NCBI RefSeq assembly: GCF_040954645.1 | Contig: NC_092806.1 | Span: forward strand, 79,481,141-79,545,140 | Origin: Diabrotica undecimpunctata | Lineage: Eukaryota > Arthropoda > Insecta > Coleoptera > Chrysomelidae | Length of the DNA: 64,000 bases | Direction: 5' to 3' | Shown here: positions 32,322 to 45,053 of the stretch, piece after piece | How positions within the stretch are numbered: position 1 is the first letter of the stretch | Layout: every line of letters starts with the position of its first letter | Position numbers and translations under genes: made by a program | The notes under the pieces: model-generated | What the model saw: only the letters and a program-made list of their open reading frames with translations | Database searches by the model: none | What the model was told of the DNA's origin: nothing

Positions 32322-33150
32322 TAATATACAGTTCTTTTACGATAAGAATGAAATTATGACATTCTATGTCTATATAGTAGAGAAATGAATCATCATAACT
32401 TTGTGCAATGGTTTGAACATCAGCTGTTGAATAATTTAGAGGAACCATCAATTATTATAATGGATAAATGCTTTATATCATAGCACAATAATTAATAAAG
32501 CTCCTACATCTGTTTCAAAAAAAGCTGAAATAAAAGAGTGGTTGGAAAATAACAATATTGCACATGAACAAACAATGTTAAAACCTCAATTGCTTGAACT
32601 GGTCCAGATGTATGTTTTTAATTAAATTTGTGCAATTGGATATGCTTTTAATATTTCATTGCTTATAGGAATAAACCAGAACCAATATATGAAGTAGATA
32701 GAATGGCTGAACAATATGGCATAGAGTTCTTCGACTTCCTCCATACCATTGTATTTTTAATGCAATTGAGCATATATGGGGAATAAGTAAACGGTATTAC
32801 TCTGATCATGTTGGCACAAATGGCAGTTCTACTGCAAAGTCTTTAGCAGTGTGGAAGGAGTCTCTGGCCCAAATTACACCAGAAGTATGGTCAAAAACAA
32901 TAAAGAGTACAGAATCTGAGATACAGCGCTGGTGGGATAGAGAAATTGTTTTTGATCGTGAAGACATTAGCCCTGTAGTTATTGATTTAGCAGAAGATGA
33001 TGATCATGATGATGACGATTTTTGTATTGATAGTGGTGATGAAGTCTTTTTATTGAAAAAAGAATTATATAGGCATTGCAATTTTGTTCTAATAAAAGTA
33101 CATTTCTGTAATATATATTTATTTAAAAGTTATTTTTGTATTTGATTCAA
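32322..33150 (+). pseudogene. DD82E-type (Sailor-like) IS630/Tc1/mariner transposase, C-terminal fragment
   Basis: The fragment starts at the border of the P-like element. It contains FVQWFEHQLLNN, the second catalytic motif SIIIMD followed one base out of frame by a YHS segment, and an intron-like break near 32613-32668. The third catalytic motif (LPPYHC, FNAIEHIWG) lies in another frame near 32740-32780. The tail runs to 33144 (VWKESLAQITPEVWSK, IQRWWDRE, then a run of Asp). Spacing between the second Asp and the Glu is about 81-82 residues. The order and wording match the transposase at 47186-48446. The N-terminal half is missing, and three frame changes make it a pseudogene. Confidence 0.75.
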
Positions 33151-33267
33151 ATAATCAGGTGAGTTAGAAAATCTAAATAAGTTTGTATACTGGTATAGAA
33201 CAGCTATAACTAACAAAATTCTTACATTGTTAAGGATTTTTGAATAATGAAACTTCCATATTAATTT

Positions 33268-34175
33268 TTATTTGTGGTCACAGAAAGTAAGCTTCTCATC
33301 AAAAATAACACCCAAATCCTGAATAGAAGAAACATAATTCAGTGGTTGATTATTAATAGTATAGCTTGTTCGAATTCTATTGACTTTATGAGAAAAACTT
33401 ATAACACAACATTTTTTTACATTTAAGTGGAGTTTGTTCTGATTGCACCAATTTTGTAGTCTGTCTAAGACATCTTGTAGCAAGGCTTGTTCTTTTAAAC
33501 TGTCTATAACTTTCCAAAATTTCAAGTCATCTGCCAACATTAGACATTTGCTATTTAGGAAACAGTAAGTGATGTCATTAACAAAGATATTAAAAAGAAG
33601 TGGAGAAGTGTGGCCTCCTTGAGGAACTCCAGATGTTATTGTGATACTGTCAGATAGATGACAACCTATCTTGACTCTTTGATTTCTCCCAGATGTAGAG
33701 TTTTTAATCCGTTCCACAAACCTGCCATGAAAGTCTACATTAATTATTTTGCCCAAAAGTATTTGGTGATCTACACGATCAAATGCTTTGGAAAAATCTG
33801 TGTATATTACATCTACCTGTTTACGGCCTTCCATATGAGATAATATATCAGATTGATAGCAAATCAAATTTGTTGCAGTGGATTTTTTGCTATGAAAACC
33901 ATGTTGTGATTGAGATATTACGCCTTTACATAACTAAGAAAGTTGCTTTGCTATAAGACGGTCGAAGAGCTTAGAGATTGCAGATTGTATACAAATGCTA
34001 CGATAATTTTCAACATTGTCTTTCTGACCATTTTTAAATATAGGAACAACATAACTTTCTTTCCATGAAGAACGAAACACAGAGGTTTCCAGAGATCTAA
34101 TAAACAATATAACAAATGGTATTACAATGGTACAAATACACTTTTTAATAAAAAATTAGGCACACCATCTGGACC
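33268..34175 (-). pseudogene. jockey-like LINE reverse transcriptase fragment
   Basis: The frame 33867-33268 contains VIYTDFSKAFDRVDHQILL, SGVPQGGHTSPLLFNIFVND, the catalytic CLMLADDLKFWK and IQDLGVIFDEKLTF, all standard for jockey/CR1-type RTs. Upstream on the same strand (34175-33868) come GPDGVPNFLLK, VVPIFKNG, ENYRSICIQSAISKLFD and QHGFHSKKSTATNL, with one stop and a few frame changes. The 5' part stops at the LTR of the Gypsy remnant, which appears to have inserted into this LINE. Endonuclease and C-terminus are missing. Confidence 0.8.
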
Positions 34176-34357
34176 TGTTTCAAGTTGGCTTTATATTAAA
34201 TTAAAATAATACAAGATTAACTTGTGAGCACGTTTATTAAGTTCTAAAGCTAACCTCTCTTCTATGTTCCCCCTCGCCCAGATGTCATGTATCTCCGTGA
34301 TCATAGAACATATAGGTGATATCTGACATGACACTATGAAGTATCATATATGTAACA
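34176..34357 (-). repeat. 3' LTR of degraded Gypsy remnant
   Basis: On the minus strand, a purine tract (AGAAAGGGGAGA, 34358-34369) precedes TGTTACATATATG, a normal LTR start. The sequence then runs to about 34176, where the LINE reading frame resumes. The inner boundary rests on that junction only. No partner LTR was found beyond 37165. Confidence 0.55.
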
Positions 34358-37165
34358 TCTCCCCTTTCTAGATACATATTGACATAATCAGAATTTTACA
34401 AATACTAATAACTAATACTACTACATAGATTATAAAACTTATCTTGACATCGTGAATTATCAAATACATATTATTACTAACGCTATGTATAATAGTCTTG
34501 TAACTTATTTGGTAAGCTGATGACCCTACCTGATCTTGTACATTTTGCTTCTCTATTGATAACACTTTGACACTCACCTCACTTGATGTGTCATCAGATT
34601 TACAAGTATTTTCATTATTGTATACATCCTTACTACTACTAGCTATACAAGTATTCTCACCATTAGATTAGATGAATCACCCCTACTGGGCTTACAGTTT
34701 TCTCTTACATCCTCATTGACAGGAGAATTTATAACTGGATTTTTTGTATTTTTTAGAAAGGAAGAATTTCTCCTATAAAGTCTTCCGTTTTGATCACTCA
34801 CCAAGTATGAACGTGGAGTGTTAGTGTTTGAAATGACTTTTCCTGGTGTCCAACACCCATCCTTTTTTAATTTAAACAATATATCTTGATTTTCATTAAA
34901 ATCTGAATTGTGCTGAGCCGATCTATCATAATAGTTTTTTGATACCAACTTTCTTTCTATTTTTTTCTCATACTCATTAGTGATTTTGGGTTCTAACAAT
35001 CTATTTGACATAGGCAAACCTGTTCTTAGTAACCTGCTTTGTAACAGCTCCGAAGGTGAAGCATTCAGACCACATAGTGGTGTAACTCTATAATTTAACA
35101 AAAATTTCGTCTTCATTGTTACATTTTTTTAATATTTGTTTACATATGTGTACTGTTTTTTCAGCCAACCCATTCGATTTTGGGTACCTTGGACTTGTAA
35201 AGACACACTGTATATTGTACTGATTACAAAATTCTTTAAATTTAAAGCTGTTGTAGGGATTATTATCAGATATAAATTTTGCAGGGATATCAAAATTAGA
35301 AAATATTATTTTTAATTGCTTTAAAATTTCATCTATACCTTTACTTTTTATTTCTTTTAATTCAAACCAGTTGCTGTAGTAATCAACTAGCACTAAGTAA
35401 TATTTTGAAGCATATTCTAATATATCAGACCCAACTATCTCAAATGGATATTTGGGTACCTCATGTGGTATTAGTGGTTCCTTTACTTTATTTCTGCTAA
35501 ATTTTTCACATATATGACACCTAGATATATAATTTTCAATGTCAGTTATTATTCTAGGCCAATATAATATTTTTCTTGCCAACCTTTTTGTTTTCTCCAT
35601 ACCAAAATGAGATTTATGTAACTCTCTAACCATGTGACTTTGTAGTTTTTTAGGTATGCAAATTCTTTCATTGAAAAATAAAACTCCCTCACGCACCAAT
35701 AAATCATTTTTTATTTTAAAATACTGCTTTAACTCATCATTATCTAATACTTTTTTTATCTGGCCACCCTTTTATACAGTACCCCGTTACTTTTTTAAGA
35801 TTATTATCATACATAGTTTCTTTGTTTATTTCTGCTAACCTTCTATTGGTAATAGGTATTTCAATGTTAATCGTATGCACAACTTCTTCCATTTCATCAT
35901 CTTCTTTTACTTCATCTTTTATAGATGACCTACTTAATAGATCAGCTACATACATCTTTGAACCTGGTACATACTCTACTTCAAAATTATATTTTAGAAT
36001 TTTTAACCGCATCCTTTGTAATCTGGATGTAATTTTATTAATATATTTTTGTTGTATGCCGATTATTGGCTTGTGATCAGTTTGTACTATTATTTTATTG
36101 CCGTAAACAAACTAATGAAATTTATTTAGACTAAAACAAATTGTTAAATATTCTTTTTCTATTTGTGCATACCTTATTTCAGTATCAGTCAACCTTCGTG
36201 AGCAAAATGCTATGGGTTGACCTTCTTGCAATAGGCAACCTCCCATACCGTACTGGGAACTATCACTTTGTATTGTAATCAGTAAGTTTGGGTTAAATAT
36301 TTTAAGGGTTGGTAAATTACCTATAACCTTTTTCAGGTTATTAAATGTATTATCATGATCAGCAGTCCACAAAAATTTTACATTGCTTTTTATTAAACCT
36401 CTTAGTGGTGCTACTATTTCTGTTAGATTTGGTATAAATTTTATTAGATAATTTACCATTCCCAGTATACTCAACAATTGTTTTTTATTTTCTGGTACCT
36501 CTAAAGCCATTATTGCCTCTACATATGAGTTATCTGGTTTTATCCCCTCTTTGGAATAAATCTGCCCCAAATATTTCACTTCATTTACTTTATATTGTAA
36601 CTTATTAGAATTAAATTTAACATTAAATTGCTTAGCTCTTTCTAATACTTGATTCATTATCAAATCATGTTCTCTTTCATCTTTTCCTGCTATTATTATG
36701 TCATCAAAGTATATTGGAACATCTAAATCGCCAAAAATATTCTCATTAACCCTTTGAAAAACTTCTGGACTACATGATAGGCCAAAACACAATCTCTTAA
36801 AGCGATATTTGCCAAATGGGGTTATGAATGTGCATAATTTTCGGCTATCTTTATCTAACCCTATATGATAAAAGGCATCTGACATATCCATCACACTGTA
36901 GATACTTTTCCCCCTTAGTTTTAAACCTATTTCTTCTATTGTTGGTATGGGATGCCTATCTATACATATGTACTTATTCAAATGGATAGGATCTAAACAA
37001 ATTCTTAACTTGTCTGAATTAGGCTTTTCAACACAAACTATATTACTTACCCATTCTGATGGTTCATCTACCTTCTCAATTATATCTCTGTGTACTAAAT
37101 CATCCAAAGTAATTTTTAGCTTACCTTTAACTTTTTCAGCGTCTATATTTTTAAGCGTCTATATT
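34358..37165 (-). pseudogene. Gypsy (Ty3) Pol remnant, 5' truncated
   Basis: The main frame (37107-36112) is a Ty3/Gypsy RT with SIYSVMDMSDAFYHIGL, FKRLCFGLSCSPEVFQR, the catalytic VPIYFDDIIIAG and the start of RNase H (QSDSSQYGMGGCLLQ). A single stop separates it from the rest of RNase H (36012-35740, YVPGSKMYVADLLSR). After a frame change, integrase follows at 35699-35088 with HKSHFGMEKTKRLA, CHICEKF, and acids in VGSDILEY, FISDNNPYN and SNGLAEKTV. The C-terminal end is at 35116-34643. The chain is in at least four pieces, and protease and Gag are absent. It belongs to a different lineage from the young Gypsy at 22891-29161. Confidence 0.85.
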
Positions 37166-38030
37166 CTTTGAATATACTGTGCTTTTGTGCTGATACTTTG
37201 CAGTGCGTCATGTGTATTAACACTGTGACAATAAAGTGTCGTTACACCCCGAGCAATTCAATTCACTGCAATAGTGCGATTTGATACAAGATACAACAAA
37301 AAGAGACAAAACATGAATAGTGTCAATTAAAATTTTCGAATCTTACCGAAACATTTCAACCTGTCTGATCTATTATCGCTTTGTGTCCTTTATTCTCAAG
37401 GTTTTATTTTTGAAAATATCAACTCTCTGTCAAAGTCTCCCACAGCTATTAAGTAAATGGAAAACAGCTGTTACTGCTTCTTTATCTGTTTTTACAATAT
37501 CTGCCCTTATTTCGATGGTTTAGCAAAATATTGTTGTTTTGTAAGGATAGAACCAGTCTCTTTATTTAGATTATTTTTTATGGCCACTCACTTGAATTGA
37601 TCCCAAAAAAAAAAGTTTATACTCAGATATAGATTATTAATGTTTTGATTCAAATCAATTTTAAAAAGATGGAAGCTTGAGTTATTACAAAAGTTTGTAA
37701 AAACAAAATTTAAATATAAGTAATTTCTAAATATTTTAATGTGTTTAATAATCACAGATCAGACATAGAATATATTTGTAACTCATTTATTAAATTTAAT
37801 ATATTTGAAATTTGCATTACAGATGTGTAAGGTGTATCTAATTTCAATAAATTTTTATGCACAAATATGCTTAAGATATTGTGGAATAGAGTACTTAGTT
37901 ATTCCATTTAACAGATATCCAACATAAAAGATTAACAATATAAACAGGTTAACACAATAAAACAAAGGTTTAATTTTTAAAATTCTAATGGCATATAGAT
38001 TAGAATTTATAAATGAAAAGTTTTTAATCA
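37166..38030. other. Gene-free stretch with a possible coding relic
   Basis: No family is recognised. On the minus strand, 37520-37440 reads EIRADIVKTDKEAVTAVFHL in one frame, which looks protein-like, but both sides are full of stops. The rest is A+T-rich and non-coding. Confidence 0.3.
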
Positions 38031-38034
38031 AAAG

Positions 38035-39262
38035 TACTACACTAAAATATCAACAGCACCCTCATTTGCTAGTATTTCCATGTTTCCTCTATTAACTACA
38101 ATGTTATGTAAAACCAAAGAATATAGACGCTTATAGAAGAATTGTTCACTGTTATTTTTGAAAGTTAGCAAAAAGTGGGACATAGATAAGGAAAAGTGGG
38201 ACGAGTGGAACGCACGTGTTGCACGTGGTACCACTAAGGAGCGGTCATGTCAGCTGTGGCTCCGCTGTGGCTCTACCATTGCTTCTAAAATATGAAAGAG
38301 TGGGGCAATAAATGCAACTTTAGATATTTTTATATGTAGATGCCGCGTGGTCGTAGAATAGGATTAAATTTTTGCGTTTTATAAAATTTTTTAAAGAAAA
38401 TAATATTATTTTACCTTTTAATAAATTAATCTTTTTAGAAAAATTATTATGATTCAAAGTTTTAATTGAAATATGTACAAATCTTAAGTATAAATCAGTT
38501 TAAGACTATTTTGTAATAATTTCACCAATATTCATTCATTGTGAAAATTATGTTTTAGATACTACTAGTTGTTATTTTAAAACAAGATTAAATAGTACCC
38601 ATACAGCGTAAAACTTTCACATATAGGTACTATTCATTAAAATATACTGTTAAAGTTTATTTTGTTATTTCAAAAATAAATCAGGAATGCTTTTTGTTGT
38701 TATTGAAAAATTATGGATGAAATGGAAGTTTGGAAGTTTTGACGAAATGGAAAATTTCATAATTTAGTAAAAAGTTTCATTGAATACAATTTTTTTTTAA
38801 ATTGAAATTTTTTAAAAATGTTTCGTTAATTTCTGGGCAGAAAAACAGTATAATAAAAAGTTATGTGACGGTTTTTCGTTGTGTTGGAACAAACCAATTT
38901 TTAATTCAAAGTTATACAATTAAAAAAATAAATACTTTGAATATTATAAATATCATACATTTTTAAGTTTTAAAATTAAAAATTTAACAATTTAATATAT
39001 TGACAATAAAGATTTTATTGTGAAAAAACAAAAAAAAAAGACAACAAAAAAAAAATTTGCAAATCAATGGCATCGAAATTTGTTTCGGCGTAGATGCAAA
39101 GTTACCCGTTCGTACTCCTTTCCCACTTCCCCCTAACTACATATTTCATTATGAAATTTTCATGATAGTTTTAAGCCGACGGCCACGGCACCACGCTGTG
39201 AGTTTATGCAGCCACCCTCTTAAACCGTAACCAAATCGCCCATTTGAACTGCTCTTCTATAA
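38035..39262 (-). pseudogene. HARBI1-like transposase debris
   Basis: Two pieces on the minus strand suggest a decayed Harbinger gene. At about 39262-39200 a frame reads GRFGYGLRGWLHKLT, like the GDSGYPL-P-L motif of HARBI1. At about 38160-38040 another reads EQFFYKRLYSLVLHNIVVN, like its C-terminal VLHNI segment. A short inverted repeat with AAAGAATATA-ACGCTTATAG links 38113-38137 and 39252-39276. Between them (38240-39150) the DNA is very A+T-rich and empty. The identification rests on short motifs. Confidence 0.4.
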
Positions 39263-39290
39263 GCGTTTATATTCTTTGGTAAAACTGAAC

Positions 39291-39966
39291 AACCTGTTAG
39301 GTAGCTCTGTCATTCACAATTCTTGACACAATTGATTATAAACTTCTGCTTGTTACAAATTGTTTGCTCCATGAACAAAGTTCTTTTTCTAGGTTTAAAT
39401 TCCTGACATTTAAGGTGCTGTAAATCACTTTCTACTTTATAAATAGAATTTGTTTAAAGAAATCACAATCACTGCAGAAAAATATAACTGGTCATTGTTT
39501 TAATAATCTTAATTGTTAGTTTGTTGTAACTTGAAATGGTAACAAAAGTTACAAAGAATAATACGTTTCTATGCTTGAATGTTCTTGCAAGTTCCATAAT
39601 TTGTATCCATACTTATTGACGGCCTATTTATCAATTCCAAAAAAACTTTGTTTTCTTATGATAATTACCTAATCATTTTTGTGTTAAAAATAATTGGAAC
39701 CCTAAATTTGTACCCTATAAAACTTCATTTTTAGGAAGATATAAAACATTAGTTATAAAAGATGGGTATAAATTATTTAAGTATAGTTAAAAATTTACAA
39801 CTTAACAATTTAACACAAGTGTTAAAAGAAAATAACGAAAAGTTAGGTTATGTGTGTTAGTTAAACATTTACAATTTGTAAATCAAAAGCACCAAAAGTG
39901 ACCAACTTGTTTTTAAAAGAAGAAAATGAAAAGTTAGGTTATATGTGTTTAAGAAGACTATAAGAA
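39291..39966. other. Gene-free A+T-rich stretch
   Basis: No gene or known repeat is recognised. A near-duplicate of about 30 bases (AAAGAAAATAACGAAAAGTTAGGTTATG and AAAGAAGAAAATGAAAAGTTAGGTTATA) occurs at about 39823 and 39920. Confidence 0.35.
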
Positions 39967-39969
39967 ATG

Positions 39970-40908
39970 GGTCCTGATTCTAATTGAGATTTCGACTCAA
40001 AACATGTCGAAATTAATATGGCGACGTCGAAATGCGACTTTGCGAACCTTGTGGATTTCAGATGAACTAACCAAACGACGTCACTAGTTTTCGACTTATC
40101 GAAATTAATTTCAACCACAAGAAAGTGGTTGAAATTTCATTTCGAGTCGAAATTAACCTGACATGTGACATGACTGACTGGACTGGGAGAAGTGAACTTA
40201 GGTTCAGTTTAAATAGGCGGTGTTTTGATCCTTGCAAGGAAAACTGAGGCAAAAAGTATCAATATGGCTGTGTTTTACGGACATTTGCTAGTTTTGGAGG
40301 AATTAGAGAGGTTAGATATCCGACGTTCATAACGGAGGATAAGAAGAATGTTACGGGATACTCAAAATTCTTTTTCACTAAGTGATGCTCAATTTAGGCA
40401 GCAATTCCGGCTTAATAAACAAGCTGCAAATTATTTAATAAGGGTATTAGAACCATATTTGGAAGAAGGTGTTTATGCCTCTAGGATACCCAAAATGTTT
40501 AGGGTTAGTATTACTAAGCTGCAGTAAATTTAAAAATATATTAGAATATAACCACTAAGTCAAATCTTAGTGGTTATAACTTAAGGATCTCCCACATCGC
40601 CTTTTTTTTTTTCTTGCCATCTTTTCTTTCAATTCAAAATATAATTGAGAATGGCCAATATTTATGATTTAACAACTCAAACAAGAAAAAAAAGACGTTC
40701 ACGTAACGTAAACAAAACAAACATTCAACAAGCGTAGTGCAGCCAATAAACAACAGGGCCAACCCAAATTTCCAGCAGTGTCAAAATGATAAAGTAAATA
40801 TCCCCAGTTTTAACTACAATCGAAATGAATGAGAATCGCTAGCGATTGCGACTGTCATGGCGTAGTCGCTTTTAAATTTCGACATCGAAATGAAATAGAA
40901 TCAGGGCC
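39970..40908. mobile_element. Small PIF/Harbinger element with TSD ATG
   Basis: The ends GGTCCTGATTCTA (39970) and TAGAATCAGGGCC (40896-40908) are inverted with one mismatch, flanked by ATG on both sides (39967-39969, 40909-40911). The 939-bp interior contains a HARBI1-like N-terminal fragment and a perfect 13-bp hairpin at 40547-40578. The DDE core is absent, so it is an internal-deletion derivative. A second copy of the right end lies at 1-101. Confidence 0.88.
40264..40527 (+). pseudogene. HARBI1-like N-terminal fragment
   Basis: A frame beginning MAVFYGHLLVLEELERLD, interrupted by one stop, continues MLRDTQNSFSLSDAQFRQQF, then RLNKQAANYLIRVLEP. This is the N-terminal part of HARBI1-type nucleases. 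It ends near a possible splice donor (TTTAGGGTTAG) and nothing catalytic follows inside the 0.94-kb element. Confidence 0.75.
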
Positions 40909-41052
40909 ATGGTAAAATCACGTAAAATAGTTTGGCAACGATTCACCGGATCACTGTGTGACGTCATCACATTCTTATAAAAAAAGTATAAATATAATTT
41001 TATAGTCTATATATTATACGTCATTGCACAGAATACTAATCACAACTCATTG

Positions 41053-41459
41053 GCTTAGCTCGGGCATATTTTGACAGATTCATTGTCGGAAACCTACAAC
41101 ACAACAATTCCTACTTCTCAGTATTAATAGCTTAAGTATCCTACTATTGCAGACCTCTTTCTTTAAAAAAAGAAGAATTATTCTAAATAGTTGAAGTGTA
41201 TACTAAACCCATCAAATGTTGGGTAGTATATATTTAAAAAATATATTTTAGTTGTTATAATTTAACATAACTATTTATTATATGGTGCAGATAAATAAAT
41301 ATTGATTGTCGGTAATACGCAAAGTTCTATTTTATTTACTATTTAGTTTGTTTACTATTAATAATGGCTATCATACGTGTGCTTGGTTGTATAGTAATAT
41401 TCAGCCACTTTTAGTATGTCAAAAAGTAACTAACTTCGCAAAAAAATAATTACTAAATT
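41053..41459. repeat. Dispersed 0.4-kb repeat, copy 2
   Basis: It matches 13482-13890 with small differences. The flanks are unrelated to that copy. From 41460 to about 42030 I see no gene. Confidence 0.8.
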
Positions 41460-42457
41460 CGCAGCCCAGTCCCACTGTCCCTGTGTGTTTTTTTTTGTAT
41501 TGTATATTGTATGTAAATATTTTGCTTCGTAAATAGTGAAGTGGTTAAATTTTTTACAAAAGTGTGCAAATAAAAAAGTTCATAAAAAAGGAAGGTTAGT
41601 CAACAACAACAGTAAGTTTATTGAAAATAATCATTTTTATTTATTTATTTAATTACAGTATGTATTATATATAAATTTAGAGAGCTCATACATGTTAATA
41701 CAAACAAAAATAACACCTAATTTGATAATTGACAAAAGAAAAGATAATAATAAATAATACTACATTTACTTTTTGATATCACATACATACTGTTTGTTGC
41801 AGTTTAGGGTATAATACTTATTTATTTAATACACGGGATAGCCCCATTAACAATTTAAATTACAATTTTCAATACCATAGTTAGGATTCAAAACTTAAAA
41901 TTACTTATAATATTAAATCAATATCAAAAAATTTTAAAAATGAAACTAAAAATCTTACATAATAATAGGTTGGTATGTGGAAAGGTATATTGAAAGCAAC
42001 CAATAAATCCATGTTATGATCATATTATATATATAAATATAGCTCCTGCCATAAAATCCTGCCGAGAACAATCTTCTCTTCAGGTCTGCATTAATTGTCC
42101 ATACTTCAGAGCCATAACAAAGAACTGATTCAACAATGGTTTGCCCTATTCTTTTTTTTTCCATTTGGAAATGTTGTGATCCCACCATAAGGAGTTCAGA
42201 TATCCTACAATTTTACGTCCTTGATTAATTTGTGTTAAATTTCGGTTTCTTCCAAACCATTGTTAGCAATGACTGGACCTAAATTTTTAAATTTTTCCAC
42301 TTGTTTGATTTCCACGTCCTTGTCTATCAACACTTTAAACCTTGGATCTGAATTAATAACTAAGTAAATATGTTTTCTTCATGCTGACTTGTAACCCCCA
42401 TTTAAATATTCTCTGTATAGACGCTTTATCATAAATTCTAGATCATAAGAATCTTAA

Positions 42458-45053
42458 CACCTTCGCTGCGCCACCAGTTGAAAAAGGCTGGTAACTACGT
42501 TTGCAGAAATTACGGCTAAAAATAAATACATGTATTTCCATCTGGCAAGTAACGTACAAACGGAACGCGTTGGTCAAAACTAACATTATAGGTACCTATA
42601 TTATTGTCTGAAAGAGATCTATCTAATAGAGGGATCATTTATTACCAGTTGGATTCGAGTGGTAACGCATACAAGCTATTTTTTTTCATTGTGGGGATTC
42701 CCAGATGAATTCAACTGGTGAGTAATTTTATTTGTAATTCCCAGCTTAGTTTAGTTATTTCGGTCGAGCCATAATAGTGCTCAAAATATTTGTATAAAGA
42801 TTGTGTAAAATGTGTAATAGAACTGTTAAATTAGTAAATTTGGCGTTGCAAAATGCAACTGCAAGTGGTAATTGTGTAGACCCCAATCAGAATTTGGATT
42901 GTCACCAAGAAACAACTATAAATACTTTAAGCGAATCAGAGGAAGAACCATTTAGCGACAATTAGGACTGTGATCCTAATTACGCTCCTTCTGAATGTTC
43001 AACTAATTCAGATAATGACGAATATAAAATCAGTTCCGAGAGTGACGAAGAACTATTGAAAATACAAGTAAGTAAACAATTTTTTTCTCTTCTTATTTAT
43101 TACTTCATGTGAAATTTATAGGAGACCAAGGTACTTCAAGAGAAATTTTCGAAAACGTAGCAACACTTGATGAATGGATACCAATAACTGAAAATAATGA
43201 TATAAACATAGGTATAAATGAACATTTAGTAAACCCAGTAATTAACGTTCAGAGTGAATCCATTAGTCCTCTTGAAAGCTATTCACTATTTATAAATGAC
43301 ACAGTTATTGATCTCCTGGTTTCAGAAACCAATCGATATGCATCTCAACAATTAAATAACAACTCAATCAAACCTAAATCTAGACAAAGATCCTGGATAC
43401 TTGTAAATCAACAGGAAATGAAAAGCTTTTTAGCCATTATCATTTGTACAGGTCTGACAAATGTCCCTACTTTACAACAATACTGGTCTAAAAATCCTCT
43501 TTACCATAACAGTTTTATAAGTAGCATCATGACAAGGGACAGATTTTTATTGATCTTAAAATATCTACATTTCAACGATAACGATGGTTTGCAAAATACC
43601 ACAGATAAACTATACCGAATTAGACCTTTATTAGACATTTAAAACAATAGATTTCAAGATATATTGACACCTGGTAGAAACGTGGTTATCGATGAAAGTA
43701 TGGTTCCTTGGAGAGGACGCTTAGGGATGCGTCAATATATTAAAAATAAGCGTCACAAGTATGGTGTGAAACTATATAAAGTGTGTACAACAGATGGTTA
43801 CACTTATAGAATTAAAGTGTATTGTGGCAAAGAAGATCCTATTTCAAGTAAGGGACATTCACATAATGTTGTTATGGCAATCATGGATAGTTTACTAGAC
43901 ACAGGAAGAACACTTTACGCTGATAACTTTTACTCCAGTGTACCATTAGTTCAAGATCTGCTAGAGAGAAGAACTTTGTATTGTGGAACTTTAAGAAGTA
44001 ACCGAAAAGGTCTCCCTAAGACAATTGTTACAAGAAAGATGAAATCTAATGAAGTGATAGGTATTTGCAATAAACAAGGGATAAAAGTTATTAAGTGGCA
44101 AGATAAGCGGTCTGTTTTAATGATAACCAGCAAGGGGAACCATAACACTGCTCTTTACAATACTGGTCAAAAAAATAGAAAACAAGTAGACATTTTAAAA
44201 CCCCTTTGTGTTATTGACTACAATAAGGCCAAAAAAGGGGTTGATTATAGTGATCAAATGTCAGCTTACTAAACTGCTCTTAGGAAGACGTTAAAGTGGT
44301 ATAAAAAAGTTGCTTTTGAGTTAATTTTTGGGGCAGCTTTAGTGAACTCTTGGATCATTTATAATACGATAAACTCAAACACAAATTGGCCTCTAATAAA
44401 ATTTCGCGAAGAAGTAGCATTTCAGCTAGCCAATAAGTCTACGGACCAAACATTGGTTCAGTCTTCGAAAAGAAAACATATACTGACCAAACCCGAAGGA
44501 TCTGTTACCAAAAAAAGGAGAAATTGTATGGAATGTTACAAGAAGCTGAGGGAAACAATGAAAAGTAAAGAAGCTGATAAAAGGGTCACTAAAGTTACTA
44601 CATACTGCAACACATGCGAGGAAAAACCTGCTTTATGTTTACCTTGTTTTAATTTTAAATACAATGTATAAATTTTAAAACTTATACTTACTAATAATTA
44701 GCATTTGTTGTTTTTATATTTTATGAAAAATATGTATTTTGTTCTAAATAAAAGTTTTGGGTTTATTTTATTTGAAAATATTATATGCACTTTTAAATTT
44801 CAGTTTTTGCTTTACCAGATGAAATAGCCTGGTACTGATGCGGTTTTCAGCAAGTTTGTATATTCCTTGTATGTATATAACTATTACTACAAATAAATCT
44901 TTAAAAACTTACACATAGATACTCACATTTATTAAGAACTACCAGACTATTCCGACTGGTGTATCTAAATACAATATTCTATAGTACCAGTCGATTAAAA
45001 CTGGTAAAGCATACAACATAATAATTGAATTTTTCGTAATCGCAGCGAAGGTG
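42458..45053 (+). mobile_element. piggyBac element with complete termini
   Basis: Perfect 13-bp inverted repeats CACCTTCGCTGCG (42458-42470) and CGCAGCGAAGGTG (45041-45053) are flanked by TTAA on both sides (42454-42457, 45054-45057). The length is 2,596 bp. It carries one transposase gene disabled by stop codons. With intact ends it could still be moved by a transposase supplied from elsewhere, which is inference. Confidence 0.95.
42810..44671 (+). pseudogene. piggyBac transposase with several in-frame stops
   Basis: An acidic first exon (42810 to about 43068, MCNRTVKLVNLALQN) ends at a GTAAGT donor and has an internal TAG at 42963-42965. The main exon (from about 43120) keeps one frame to 44671, apart from TAA codons at 43640-43642 and 44270-44272. 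Catalytic aspartates lie in VVIDESMVPWRGRL, LYADNFYSSV and KKGVDYSDQM. The C-terminal cysteine-rich motif (CMECYKKL, CNTCEEKPALCLPCF) is complete. The predicted length, about 600 residues, is normal for piggyBac. It shares the architecture of the minus-strand gene at 20290-22002 but is clearly a different family. Confidence 0.9.

Noticed and set aside
32849..33145. Acidic 98-residue ORF as a host gene
   Set aside because: It continues the C-terminal part of the DD82E transposase (VWKESLAQITPEVWSK and an Asp-rich tail).
34358..37165. The second Gypsy as a partner copy of 22891-29161
   Set aside because: RT wording (YFDDII versus YLDDII), integrase and LTR sequences are clearly different, so they are separate lineages.
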